Origin: Suillus spraguei
Lineage: Eukaryota; Basidiomycota; Agaricomycetes; Boletales; Suillaceae
Reading direction: 5' to 3'
Assembly: GCA_016800925.1 (NCBI GenBank)
Contig: JABCPU010000002.1
Coordinates: 372,001 to 436,000 of the forward strand
DNA: 64,000 nucleotides
Positions 11,291 to 23,815 of this stretch are shown in pieces; within the stretch, counting starts at the first letter, position 1; each line of letters opens with the position of its first letter. The translations under genes were made by a program, and so were the position numbers. The notes below the pieces were generated by a model. That model searched no databases. It saw only the letters and a list, made by a program, of their open reading frames with translations, and had not been told where the DNA came from.

Positions 11291-12768
11291 ATGTCTTCAA
11301 TATCGTTCCCGCACTTGGGCGATGAAATGGGCTCATCTTCCAGCTCACCGCACGACCCAATGCAGGCGCCATTCTACACGCCCTCTGCGTTTGACATGTC
11401 GAGTTCCTTTCAAATGAATCCTCTTTCTGCGCACCCGCCTCGTACGCCACGCTCGAGTACTGCTACACAGTCGCACTTTAGGAATATGAGCATGAGTATT
11501 AGCGTGTACGACGAAAAGGCGGAGGAAGAACAGGATGGAGAGACGGTCAAAGCAGATAAGGCAGAGGATGAAGATGAGGCTGTAGAGCTAGACGAGGAGG
11601 ATGTACGTGTCAAAGAGGCTGAAAAGTTGGTTGGGGCACATGAGGTATGGCGAGATATGCTTGTTACAAGTAATGGACGGGACAAAGCATTTGTGAGTGA
11701 CGATGATATACTTGCTGGACAAGTGACAGAAGTTCCTGGAGTAGAAATTAATGCAATACTCGATAAATGTGTATCTCCTCTTTCACAGCAAGATTTTATT
11801 TCGTAGCGTAAAGTCCACTTGGCAGCGGGAAATTGTACGAAGGCTTATGGTTGCAAAAAATGGGTTCTCCTTCACGAGGTGGGTATCCTTTCGACTTTGA
11901 CATCGTAATTGACAACTGACGGCACACAGAAAAATGCTGATCATGTTCAACTGGTTAGCCCCCCTGAGTCAGGTATTAGCGCAACAGCCTGTGCCCTTCT
12001 CGTCTTCCGGATCTTCCCTTACGCCTCACAGCTTCACAGCTACCTCCGTATCATCCTCCAAATCTCCGCAAATTTTGGGAGGTCCCTTCCTTTCGCACCC
12101 GGTCCTTCGAGCCTTGCTGTCGGCCCCGCCCCCTGTTCTCCTCGAGCTTGTAAATGGCTTGTCGGATGATATATACTCGCTTTCCCGACTCGGCCTAATT
12201 GGTCCAAAGCTGGGAGAGCGCGCGGCCCGGTTTGCTGACTGGTGTTGGCTCTTTACCACGCTGGTCGGTCTCGTAGAGAATGGAGTCGAATTGGGAGTTA
12301 TTGAGAGCCTTCAACGAGAAGGTAATTTTTTTTATCGCTTCAAGTCCTGTTGTTAATTTGTTCTAGTTCAATCAAGGGCATACAAAGAGTCACTCTCAGG
12401 GGCTACTTCTAAGTCGCAGCCAAAAACGTCAAAAATTGACGAGCGTGAGCTATCACGTCTGCAAAAGAAGAACTACTGGCTTCAGGCCTCAAGGGCAAAA
12501 CTCGTCATGGATCTCATTTTCGTCTGTAAGTAATTTTGATTGCACGGGTATTTCCTCCTTGACGTCCTTGCGTTGCAGCGTGGGATATCTTCAGGATCAA
12601 AAGGTGGAAAGACACTGTTCAGTCTCTCACTGGCCTTGCAGCCGCGGTCCTCAGGTAACATCCCTCATCATTATTTGCCGTTCATACCCCTAATCGGCGT
12701 TTGGTAGCTTCGCAAAGTTGTACGACAAGTATAGAACTGCGCTCGTTAACAAGGCCCTGAATAGCTGA
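11291..12768 (+). CDS. PEX11: Peroxisomal biogenesis factor 11 family protein
   Basis: Peroxisomal membrane protein of the PEX11 family, which elongates and divides peroxisomes. Six exons (11291-11692, 11745-11878, 11930-12321, 12367-12525, 12579-12654, 12708-12768) give 407 residues, and all junction phases close. The first 130 residues are disordered and acidic (runs of E and D around EEEQDGETVKADKAEDEDEA), longer than in yeast Pex11 (236). The PEX11 domain starts near GAHEVWRDML. It contains KSTWQREIVRRLMVAKNGF, GLVENGVELG and the conserved final helix NYWLQASRAKLVMDLIFVSWDIFR with KLYDKY near the end. The extended N-terminus suggests a PEX11C/GIM5-like fungal subfamily; the exact subtype is uncertain. 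Confidence 0.85.
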
Positions 12769-13113
12769 ACATCATGGTATTAGCTATTCATGAATCAGAT
12801 GAAGAGGTGATCGAAGCATGTTAATTTTCGCTTTTTGCCGTACGCAAACGCAAGTGTTGACATGCTTCCAGCGTTCGACAGTTCCTCGTGTGCTTCATCT
12901 GTGTTATCATGCATCTTTTTGTTACTACCCATCACCTTGCATCGCATACACATTTTTCTTTGTTCTTTCATACCCGATATAATAATGCTTGATTTTATGT
13001 TGGTCGTGGGTTTTATTGTTATAGATAAACTGATGGTTTTGGGCTGGTAATTTTTACTACGATTCCTAGATGATGGCTTCAACCGATGAATTACACGCAT
13101 TGCTATATGGAAA
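12769..13113. other. Convergent 3' intergenic region
   Basis: Lies between the 3' ends of the PEX11-family gene and the small mitochondrial-looking gene. T-rich on the plus strand (12900-13060), fitting 3' UTR and poly(A) signals. No gene seen. Confidence 0.5.
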
Positions 13114-13570
13114 TCACCACGGCCACCACTTGAAAGCAGTGTTGAGTGATGATGGGACGACTGATGCTTGCAGGGCCCGTTCCTCCTGTAACCTATCCAC
13201 CTCTTCTTCGAGTTGACGAACTTTGTTTTGTGCTTCATCTAGAAATTTTTCGTGATCCAGCTGGCTTTGTAATAGCTGCAACCCCTAATCGAGTCAAAGC
13301 ATAAAATCAGCAGACATATTGACACGTTGATTTCGAATCGTGATGCGAGGGAAGGCAGGGAAGAATACCAGTGACCCACGATGCAAGGACGACACCACTT
13401 ACCAAGTACACAGCAGAGCCCAAAAGAGCTACGGGAATCATGCCCGGCAACATGGATGCATACCATTCAGAATGTGCGGACCGGGGTTCCGTGGTCGACG
13501 AGTATCCACGGGTCCGCCATTGGTAAACGCGCAGAGATCGCGTTCGAACGAGACGCATTAAGTGCGCCAT
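13114..13570 (-). CDS. Small mitochondrial-type membrane protein with coiled coil (unknown function)
   Basis: Two exons (13403-13570, 13114-13284) give 112 residues; the intron is 118 nt, GT...AG. The first 25-30 residues are rich in Arg and Ser with no acids (RLVRTRSLRVYQWRTRGYSS), a good mitochondrial presequence. One hydrophobic helix follows (LPGMIPVALLGSAVYLGLQL), then a coiled coil (FLDEAQNKVRQLEEEVDRLQ) and a Trp-rich end KWWPW. The layout is that of a small inner-membrane protein with its tail in the matrix or intermembrane space. I do not recognise the family and give no function. Confidence 0.7.
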
Positions 13571-15427
13571 ATGTTTTTACAAATCGGCAGGCCTTCCGAC
13601 GATTGAACGTGAAGTTGAAAATGAACCAAAAATTATGGGTGAAGGTTTACTTGCCCGCGGTGTTTGGGTGCAAGGCACGAATGTGCTTGTGTATGGAAAA
13701 GTCGTTCACTAGCCTGGCGAACAGTGTTTTCAAATGAACAAAGTTCGATATTCAAACGGACGTGGGATTGGTGGCAGATGTGATATGATGCAGAATGAGT
13801 CAGAGAACGTGGAATTTCGAGAAATATGAGCGCACGAGATAGGACTTTGGGGCCAAGATGTGACGGTAATTCTGTATAGGCGAGCCTTCAAAGTTACAGC
13901 CTCAGTTGCTCACCGGTTGCTAGTAAGTGATATGGATGAGTTCGTAACTCCTGATTGCATAAGCAACGAAGCTTGGAGTCACACGCCACGCGGATAGTCT
14001 CTTGTGCTTTGTACGGGTACCCATTTCTTGAAGCAAATCCGTGTATCAAACATGTCTACTTCTCCTGCTCTCGAGCTGACTTCGACCTTGTTCCTCAGCC
14101 CACTCACACAGAAAAAACCAACAGCAGCTGCTGCACATCCCGAATGCGCTGTAGAGCTTTCCGGGGCCCTCCGAGTCCTGGGACGATATCTCGCAAGCGC
14201 CTCCACTGCGCTGCGCTGGGCCTAGTCCCCGCATTATGTACAAAGAAGACTAGTCGTTCTTAAACTTTGCCTCGGGAAGGATTAGGCTTAGCGTTGTTCA
14301 GAACCTAACGAATCCAACCCGTTCTCATCCCGACTCGGTATTCTTCAATAGTGCACTAAGACGAAAAGAGAAATTAATATGCAGCTGCGCTACATCCAAC
14401 TTGAAGCTAATTCAGCCTATTAAAGGTTACTCGCTTCCAGTTCGCATCATTAACGTTTGCAACTGGGAGCATGCTGACAATGTCGTCTTGAGTTACGACA
14501 CAACGGAACTTCCTTGGCGGGGAATGAAGGTGTGTTCACTCCGGTCCCGCTAAAGCCTTCAAATTCTTTTTTTCATAGCTTTGAAGCGATAAACCTATTT
14601 TGGGCAAACACAATCTTAATGTTCAAGTTGTTCGTTATGCACACCCCAGGGCCCAGGCCCAGCGAGACGACATCGTCCCCGTCCTAGCAAGTGATCTCCC
14701 CAGCATAATTTTGCACACCATGATCAATCCAGCTTGCTCAAAAGCACGTAGTCTCCTGTTACTTGTACTCTCGGATCCTTCTCGCCTTCAATCCCACTGT
14801 ATGATCGTTCGCATTGGGTGATATGTATTAGCAAACAGGGGCGAAGCCACCCTGTCCATTGACTCCCCCTTATCTGCACCCGACATCAGGCCACTTTTCT
14901 GAAATAGACCCCCGACTTGCCAATCCCGTTACAAATTGCCAAATTACTGATCATCATGTCAGTTGACTGGGAGTGCAGACGTGTCACGTACACAACTTGA
15001 ACGTGGCAAAGCTCTCAAAAGTTTCGTGTGCTGGTACCCCCGCGTTAAATCCGCGTGGACCGTTAGATCTGTTCAGCATTATAAAATTGCATGGATATTC
15101 CCTCAACGAAAAATGCGCAGTACCACGTAGCATGTGCTACGAACTCGCTGAACCAGTCATAACGAGAGCCTATATAATAGTGGCGTGAGACACTACCAAG
15201 ATAAGGCACCCAAAGCAAATATCCTGATGGTTAGCATGCTGGTGGTCGTTAAAAATATTGCGTCGCCTCGTAACCTGTCGTTTTTTCTCTCTACTTTCTA
15301 TCTATCCTGACTATTGTTCACTGCGTCACTACGTGCGCTGAGAAGCGCTATTGCTATCGGGCATCTTGCAACAAGAATTTATAGGCGCCTAGCTGTTGAT
15401 CCACCCTTTCAGACCTGTCAAGCTATC
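13571..15427. other. Intergenic region, 1.9 kb, no gene identified
   Basis: Several short open frames occur, including a 58-codon ATG frame at 14052 and an ATG-less open frame of about 100 codons from 14253. None shows a recognisable domain or consistent splice partners. No repeat or RNA gene recognised. Confidence 0.45.
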
Positions 15428-16757
15428 ATGGCACTTCAGCTGAGCGTTGACTCACCGGTACTCAATGAGAAATCAGGTTCAGGTCCACTTTCAAATGATA
15501 TACCTCTCAACTGTCGTTCTTCTTCCCCGCGTCTTCCCCACCATCTTATACCAATGCGTACTTCTGCTGTCTGCTCTTCATCGCTTTCGGCATCACAATC
15601 CCTACCACAATCGCAACGATACGTCCGTCCGCGCGGGCTGCGGATATGGAATCTTTTCAAACAATGGCTGCCTATCTTGGCGTACGGTGCAACCAGCCTT
15701 GGCTTTATCTTAGCTATCGCATTCTGGAAGACTGAAGTTTTCGACGGTAAGTCCTTGGTTCCTATTGGTCTGCTTTCATGACCCGGTGCCCTAGTGGCTC
15801 AGTGACTGCTGTAGACTGGTGCAGCTATATCTCCATTCCTTGCTTGCGCAGTTGTGCCAGCGCTACACCGCGTTTGTTATTTTGCACTGCTCACAATATT
15901 TATTTGCAACAGGTCTCGACCACCTTTCACACTGGTTACGGAACGACAAACAGTTCGGCTACGCAGTATTGTTCTGTCTTATTTTCATAACCACATTCCG
16001 TATGTTCCGTTCTTAATTTGTTATTGGTCAAAAATTCACGCATGTGTGTTGATCTTCTCACGTTTCTATAGCCCCTCTCCCACTATATTCCACGTTGATC
16101 ACACTATCGGGATATACCTTTGGGCCGTGGATCGGCGCTGCTATCTCGTATTGTGCTGCGCTGTCTGGTGCTGTTGTTGTGTTCTGGCTATCGAGGACGT
16201 TCTTGCGCGAGCCAATTGGTCGTTGGCTTTCATCAGCGCGTGCTTTATCGCGCGCAGTCCGAGCCGTCGAACGGAAACCACAGCTATTGTTCCTCGTTAG
16301 ACTTGCTCCATACCCTTACAATGTGCTCAACGCGCTTCTTGCGGCTACGCCAACACTCACCATGCGGACCTATGTGATTTGCACGGCTTTGTCCCTTTTC
16401 AAAGTCATCGTTCACACCAGCATCGGTGCAGGGATTCGTTCATTCGGTGCGAAAAAATCCGATGATCAGGAGGAAGAGGATGATACCTGGAGCAGAATCT
16501 GGACCATTGGCGGGATCCTATTGTGCGTTGCACTTTTCGTCTACATCAGTTTGGTAGCGCGCCGAGCAGTAGACGATGAACTCGATGATGAGATTCCCAG
16601 AAGTGCGTCGGAAGAAAGAGTGGCATTTTTAGATGCAGAGTCGCATGGAGAGGATGATGATGTTGGTTCTCGAGCACTGCGGTTACCCCTGACTTTGCAG
16701 AGCAATATGAGCGAGGCACAACTCGTGTCGCCGCACCGGGTTGTGTCAGGAGCCTAG
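15428..16757 (+). CDS. TVP38/TMEM64-family membrane protein (VTT domain)
   Basis: Multi-pass membrane protein of the TVP38/TMEM64 family; yeast Tvp38 resides in the Golgi, and the wider VTT/DedA group includes lipid scramblases. Three exons (15428-15746, 15913-15999, 16072-16757) give 363 residues. A disordered Ser-rich N-terminus of about 80 residues precedes the first helix (AYGATSLGFILAIAFW). The VTT core is clear: LITLSGYTFGPWIGAAISYC, then VVVFWLSRTF, and the conserved LVRLAPYPYNVLNALLAAT. A final helix (ILLCVALFVYISLVARRAV) is followed by an acidic cytosolic tail. The ATG at 15428 is chosen because the frame upstream to 15314 opens only on a TTG. Confidence 0.88.
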
Positions 16758-17931
16758 TTATTGCCTTTTTGTTCTTAAATGGACTCTCTGGAGCCTAGAC
16801 ATGTATATTATTACCCCAGGATATCATATCAGTCTGATTAAAAGCAAAACATGTATGTTGTGTATGTATTCTTGTTTAGGACGGATTACTAGTTTTGATA
16901 TCTCCGTCGTATGTCTGTGGTCGGAATTTTGCGTACGGTATCTAGCCTAACACCGAGAGGCGTAGGCCCCTGACGTGATGGCTACCCTGCAGCAAATGCC
17001 GTGTAATAGCTGTGCAAATTCCAGCCCTTGTACACAGGGTGGCCCCTCTTTCCTGTTGGTACGATCGTTTATGAAGTACTCCACCATACAATCACGGAAA
17101 ATCCAGAGAGAACATGAAACGGGCGGTGGTCTAGTACCCTAATCGTCCCATATCACCTGTCATTACATTACATCGCGCAAAAATCCGAAGGCGGCAGCAA
17201 CTTGAAGTTGACGCGTTACGTTACCAGGCCTCAGCCCCGATCAGAATTCTGGCATTCCCTCTGATCAGATCATCAATAAACTCGTTTCCCGATTTGGTAT
17301 CCCGGTCGCCGTTTTTTATATATTTGTTTATCATGTAAATTCGTGGAAAATTATGAGGGAATTTTGCCTTGCGATACGGCCATCATTCGAACAAGCAAAA
17401 TGTATTGCAGATACTATCGAGAAAAAATCGAAACTGGGATATCAATGAACGGGGGGGTAACTGTATACGGGGTAACCGTATGCACAACGAGAGTCAAAGT
17501 CGAGAGGTATCAAAGTGGGAGTGATGATGGGGTGTGGTACTACAAATGAGGAGCAGCAAAAGTATACACGCTGGAACTAGATGAGAGAGCACATGCAAAA
17601 GCAACCGATCGTTTTATAAGGTTCATGAAAAAGATCTTCCAATTTCGTATAGCTTCCTAGAAGAAAGCGGGTAAAGTGAGGAGACCAAAAGGAAAGTGGG
17701 ATCGTGAGGTCAAACGCAAACACAAAACAGCCAGAGTAGTCCAAAAGTCAAACATGAAACACCAAGGAAAGAGTCGAATTAAAACACGATCCGAGCAACA
17801 AGTCTATTTTCTCCACGTTAACGTTGCGTCTAAAGCTCGCTCACAGTTTTGGTATATTGCGGAGGAAGGTGCTCGTTCATAGCGACAAACCCAAAGTCAG
17901 GAGAGACTGCACCCATTCAACAGACTGACAG
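16758..17931. other. Convergent intergenic region, 1.2 kb
   Basis: Between the 3' ends of the TVP38-like and HSF-type genes. Short frames only. A local imperfect repeat lies near 17455-17485 (GTAACTGTATACGGGGTAACCGTAT). A-rich around 17640-17800. No gene recognised. Confidence 0.45.
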
Positions 17932-19899
17932 TCAGTAAGCCAGCCCGTGAGACATCGGGGGGCGCAAGGGGTAGTCGCGCGACTCACAGCGGTTAATGTC
18001 GGCGTCCCCTGCGCCATATCCGTCCCCAAGTGGTGGCGTGTTCGCCTGAGACGACGAAGTGTGAGATGCTGCACTGATCGACGATGCGCTCGTAGAGGGG
18101 CGTTGACCCCAACCACCCCTGCCATCCATCGACTCGATGGGTGCACCCCCAACAGCAGAGTATGCGAACTCAGCTTGTCCCGCAGGGAAACCATACGTGT
18201 CCACTGACGGCAACTGAATCATGCTGCGTACTCGAGGCATATTTCCATCATCAGCTGGGTGAGGTGACGACGAAGGCCTCTCATTGGATGGATGCTCCCC
18301 ATACGGAGACGGGTATGGACTCATAGCCTGACTGTGACGGCGAGGACGACGAATGCTCAGGGAGGATGGTCCATACTGCTTCGAGGATGATGGTGGGCGC
18401 GACAATGATGGCGAAATGGGGCGATGGTGGCTCGACCCGGGACGCGAGTAATCAGCCTGATGGTACGTGTGATGCGATGGTGATTCCTCATACGGCAGGG
18501 ATGACACGGATGAAATGGAGTATCCCGTGGTTGGGCGGCTATCTGGAGATAGAGAGGGCGGACTATTGTCACTATGCATCGAAACACCCGAATAGGTAGA
18601 CGAGTATGATGTATTGATGGTCGGCGTTGGGCGAGGACCATAACCATTATTACTCGGTGGGTTTAATAAGGAAGACAAACTGCCCGAATGGTTGGAAGTC
18701 GTGCTGTTTGGGGAATACTGCCAGTTCTGGTCAGTATAGGAATACTGCGAAGGAGGGACAAGCATGTCCCTATTGCTAGTATGCTGAGGGTGATGATAAC
18801 CACTTCCTGGACCCATCGCACTGAACTGAGCGGTAGGAGATTCCTCTGCAGGAGAAATGGGTTGCAAGTGAGACTGATTGTACAGGTTATGATGAGTGGG
18901 CTCGGAAGGGACAGTAAGGGGAGGTAGGTTACGAGCGTGAGGATAAGTCGCGCTCCAACCTGGACTGTTCTGATTCAAAGGAGTGAAAGATCCTGGTGCA
19001 GAAAAGCCACGAGCACGGCCACTACCGTTGGGCAAGGTGCCCTTTGGACCAACAGACGAAGGTACGGTGAGAGGAACTGGACCCATACCGATAGCGGAAC
19101 GGGGAGGGGGTATCGATGGAGGCTCCTGGGTATCTCGCTTCCTTGGCTTTGGAAGACGTGGAGGGACGCGGCGTTTGAAATTAGCCACAACCTCAGGGGG
19201 GGAGTGGCGGTTGAGGGTGGGATGGGCTGCGGTGCCGTATGGTTAGCAAAAGAAGTAGAACGGGGTGGTACTGACGCGGACTTACACCATGTACTTGCGT
19301 CTGGATCGTCAATAGCGGGGTCGACGTTGCGGAGGTTTACTTTGCGCATGAAGCCATAGATCTAATGGACGAAGCGAGGTCAGTGACAGATTCATTTTAG
19401 TTAAGTGTGGGTTTTGCGTCGACAGAGAAGGATGGAAGCACATCACACATACATTTAGTTGCCGGGAGAAGCTCGCAAATCTCGATTGACGGTAAATGCT
19501 TGGGAGGACATGGAGAGCCAACTGCTCTGGTCTCTCTACGATGATATGTTCTCCTGCAGGATCCCAGCGGATCATGTGATGATTTTCTGGACGTTCAAGA
19601 AGACTATAACGCGTTAATGAATAAGAATGAAATGTCAAAGTTAAAACGCGAACTTACGCGTATAGTTTTGTTAGGAAAGTGGCCTGAGGCTTTGCCTCTG
19701 ACTTTGGAGGAGGAGGTTGCTGCTGCTCATGAACTTTGAGAGAAGCAGGAGGACTATCCTCTGTCGGAGAGCCATTGCTAGAACTAGAATGAGAAGCTGA
19801 TGGCTGCTGTGGGTAAGTTGGACCAGTTGTATTAATCTGAGGAGGATAGTCAGTTGGACGAGACCATTGTTGAGGTCGTTGATAGTACAGGTCCTGCAT
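17932..19899 (-). CDS. HSF-type DNA-binding domain transcription factor
   Basis: Nuclear DNA-binding protein with a heat-shock-factor-type winged helix. Four exons (19658-19899, 19453-19603, 19286-19361, 17932-19226) close in phase and give 587 residues. An 80-residue Pro/Ser/Gln-rich leader precedes the domain, which spans three exons: FLTKLYALLERPENHHMIRW, then the recognition helix region SRFASFSRQLNIYGFMRKV. The remaining roughly 430 residues are low-complexity Pro/Ser/Tyr with no coiled coil that I can see. The trimerisation repeats of true HSF1 are therefore apparently absent. The protein is more likely a fungal HSF-like regulator than the heat-shock factor itself. Target genes cannot be inferred. 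Confidence 0.88.
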
Positions 19900-21129
19900 T
19901 GTCGTTGTTCGTAAAGTGAAAAGGAAAGGAGGAATTGAAGAAGTGCGAACTATGTAGCTGTTGTCTAAAAAGAACCAAAAATGAAAAGTAGTAAGTAGTC
20001 TCGTCGATCGAGACCTTTTTGATATTTTATAAAGGTAGCTAAGTATAAAACTAGTTGAGCGGTGGAGAATAAATCATCAACCGAAATCGTCAACACCGAA
20101 ATTAGGTTACGAATAAATTTACGTCAACTTTCCATATCCATTTTTTGTTACCGCTTTTTCCTTTTTAAATAAAACGTAATCAAGGGTGCCGCGGCCGGGT
20201 TCGGAAATCACCTTCGGTAAATACATTATAAACAATACAAAACAACTATAACCCACTTCCTCGGCGCCGAGGCTTATCCTCGTAAGGAACCATGTGAGAG
20301 TTGCCGCCAGATCTGAATCTACTCTATAGTTTTTTTTTTCCAAGTTTTTTTACTTTTCAGCAGGCCTCAAGTACTCCATCCTTAAAAGATACACGTGTAA
20401 TATAATGATATGAAATACAATTAACCATTTTTTAATAAAATGATCCCCTTCACGGCCGCCACCTTGTTCGCTTACCTTTTAATTGGTTCACTTTAGCGCT
20501 AGCTGGGGTCCTAATTAATTACTCAATTTAGTAAGCCGATGGTTCGACTTATCCCAATTTAGACTTACCGCAACCAAACCTCCAATCTTCTCACTCTGCT
20601 TCTCCTCCTCAGCGATCCGCCCGACCTTTTAAAGAACCACTCCCCGCGCCCTCTATCTCCTGTCCCTGAACACTCACTATCATTGTCTGCCCATTTAGTT
20701 ACCCATCACTTTTCATCAGTCCGGGGGTAAATTTCAAACAGCGGTCTCAATCGGATCATCATCCACAAACGCACATGTTCAAACTTGCAGTCAAATCCCA
20801 TGGAGAAACTCTCACTTCATCGGCTGATCCCCGACTCATTTTTCACATACTACCCCATTTTCAAAATCACCACTACTCTGTCATGATAAACTGATTAGAA
20901 TAGATCGTAGTAGATTGTGGTGCAGTGAAATAATAATACAAGTGAACTTAATTTTTCCCTAGAAACAATATGCAAGTAAAAGCGTCAATGAAATCAAGCA
21001 ACGGATGGTATCAAGCATCATACAACGAAAGAATAAAGTAGTATCATACCATCATCGACCGGCGATCGCATCCGATCTTCAGCCACCGTGGCATACTCGC
21101 CTGCACGGGAATATGGTGGAAAATATTCT
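19900..21129. other. Intergenic region with AT-rich and pyrimidine-rich blocks
   Basis: The 5' region of the HSF-type gene and the 3' region of the AGC kinase. 19980-20480 is AT-rich with homopolymer T and A runs; 20560-20720 is strongly C/T-rich on the plus strand. No gene recognised. Confidence 0.45.
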
Positions 21130-23815
21130 TCAGCTTTCCCCATCATAGTGTAGCGTGACGCTGTTGAACGCGCCGAACAAATCCCCATCTGTTGGTACGT
21201 CCATACCATCGTCGCATCCGGGTGTCCCAGGGCCCGCCGGTACGCTCGCACCTGCTACCCCCCGTATTTGATCTTCTAGATGAAGTGATCGCGACTCCTT
21301 TAGGTGCCGGAAGTTCACCGCGTCAAGACCATTACAGGACGATGGAATGATCTACACAGGGTCAGATAAGGGGCGCGTCAGTCAAAATATCTATCAAGCC
21401 GTATCGGATCACAGATGTGGTTGTCTCACAAGGGTGAAAACGCCATAAGCGCTCAACACACCTGTCCACATAGATATATAGGAGCACATCAGACTCACCG
21501 GTGGCCGCTGGTGACGCAACAAACCCCAGTTCATTTTGGCAAACCATTTATGCTGCTTAACTTCACTGGCTCCGCTCCTGCTACCAAACCTTGTTCGTTC
21601 ATCTTTGTCGAGCAACCGAATGACGATATCCTTGCAAGCGCTGTACGGCAAACTTTCGTTAAGGTTTACTCATGACTCAGTATCCAACCCTAGCCCACCT
21701 CGTAATTTTAGGTGCATCCCGGAAATGAACTGGCAGAGACCGGATGTTGGAAAAAGTATCGTTCCTCTCCTTCCCTTTGAAGGGCGTGGTGGCGAACTAC
21801 ACAAGACCGTCAATAATGATTCCCACAGTAAATTCGTTCGAGCTAAACTCCGCCGATGATGATCAATGTCAACTCACAATCATTTCGTATATCAAAATAC
21901 CAAGCGTCCACCAATCCACCGCAGCGGTGTGACCCTGTGCAGCGATCACTTCTGGCGCAATGTATTCTGAACAACCAAGCCGAATAGGGTCAAGTCTTTG
22001 ATTGTTGATAATTAAAGGAGCCTTACCCTCGGTACCGACAAACGAGTTTGTCCGAAAATCTGCTGTACATGACATGGTATCGATCATAGGTATCTATAAC
22101 ATAGGTAGAATGTGTGAATTGTCACCGCATGGACGACAAGGGAACGGCTTACCCCGTTTGGACCTAGCTGGTGAATCGTCGCAGGACGGCCCCCAGGATG
22201 CCCAGATTGTTTGGCGAGATCGAAATCCGACAGCATGATATGGCCGGAGTGATGGAGGAGAATATCTGAGAGAAGTTCCAGCAAGTACGGAAGACGCGGT
22301 AAATGAAAGGCGAAAATTACAGCAAGGTGTGGCAATAAAGTTAAGCGTTTAGTACAGATTGGCAATCAAGAGGAGAAGCAACCTACTTTCTGGCTTGAGA
22401 TCGCGGTATATGAAGCCGTTTAAGTGAAGATACTCCAAGGCCGCCACAACCTCCGCCGCATAAAATCGTGAACCATCTTCTGGAAGGCATTTTCCCGGAC
22501 GAGTTTGTAAGGCGCGGAAAAACTCGCCACCCATGCAGTACTCCATGCAAAAGTAAAGGTACTCTTCGGACTGGAAAGAGTGATAGAGTGTGACGATGAA
22601 AGGGTGATTTGAAGTTGCTAGAATTTCTTGCTCGGTCAAAGCACGTTTTATCTTTTTTCGTTCGATCATCTCCTTTTTAGACAGAACTGGGGAATCAAAA
22701 TTGAAGATAGTTTTTAAAAGTCTCGTCCAATCACGAACCCACCTTTCATAGCAAAAAGCTTGTCAGTCTTCTTTTCTCGCACAAGGTACACACGTCCGAC
22801 GTCACCCTTTCCGAGCATTTTAATTTTCAAGAAGCTTGATGGGCCGACCTCGACCTACCCCTTTGTTTAAGATTTTTGTACTTTTAAAGAAGCTTTTATA
22901 ACGTACCTGCCGAACTTTGATTGAATTACTGGAATATGTCCGTCTGAAAGCCATTTTTCCAGGTCCATCATGCCCTCCGTTCACAATTCTAGTCTTTGAT
23001 AGATGTGAATTACCAGCATACCGTTCGTGCCGATGAGATCTCCCTCTTGAAGAACCAGACGACAGTGTCTCCAATGAGTCATCACCGTGATCAGATGACG
23101 TAGACGGTGCACCAGGTACTGGTGGAACCATATCTGCAGGTGCTAATAGTCCATTTTTCGTAGGTGCTGACGACCGACTACCAGAAGAAAAAAGATGTTT
23201 CGCGTTTGGCGCGGACGCTACGCGACGAATAAAACGCGTTGCAGACGCGCCCATAGCCCGAGGAGACAAAGGCCCCGAGCGATTTGAAGACGTGGCATGA
23301 CCTTGGCCTTGTGAGAGCCCGAATGACTGCTGGGAGCCCGTGGCAGTCTGTGGCTTTGTTGGTATCTGTGGAACGCGACTCTGCGCCGCTATACGCTGTT
23401 TCTCCGACTTTGTCCGTACACGACTTTGGGAGGGTTGTGGACTGACCATTCCGTTCGCTTCGACATTTGAAACAGACGACTGCTGGTGTTGGACCTTGGA
23501 GAAGAGTCGGGAATCAGGCACAAGGTACGGTGAGCTCGGTACAGCTCCCACGTTCGAATCGCTGGATTGGGTATTCGAAGAGTTGTAGGAGGAACGCTCG
23601 TCGATAGGGAGGAATGAGCCGGGAGTCAGCGAAGGACTGGGTGTTGGCATATGGCTGACTGCCTGAAGAGGAGAGGAAACTGCGCGAGGCGAGCAGTCAA
23701 CGGCTAGTATTGAACTATTACCATTAGCACGAGGCTTCTTCGAGGAATTTGGTAGACGAAAAACAGATTTCCATGAAGAGTGTGACGGAGTAGACGGTGG
23801 AGACGTTGCGTGCAT
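21130..23815 (-). CDS. AGC-family serine/threonine protein kinase, NRC-2/FPK1 type
   Basis: Nine exons (22907-23815, 22743-22848, 22387-22686, 22153-22265, 22027-22093, 21878-21966, 21699-21796, 21499-21652, 21130-21351) give 685 residues. The first 300 residues are a Ser/Pro-rich, probably regulatory region. The kinase domain follows: glycine loop [16 protein letters not shown]-equivalent FAMKV, catalytic loop YRDLKPENILL, metal-binding LSDFDLAKQ, activation loop [15 protein letters not shown] and the AGC motif [15 protein letters not shown] in place of DFG and the long insert before the activation loop fit the phototropin-like/FPK group. Yeast Fpk1/2 there activate aminophospholipid flippases, and Neurospora NRC-2 controls development. 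The minus-strand ATG at 23815 is used because the longer frame opens on TTG. Confidence 0.93.

Noticed and set aside
14253..14555. About 100-codon plus-strand open frame without an ATG, reading GYSLPVRIINVCNWEHADNV
   Set aside because: No start codon, no matching splice-linked exons on either side and no family recognised; could be an exon but cannot be supported.
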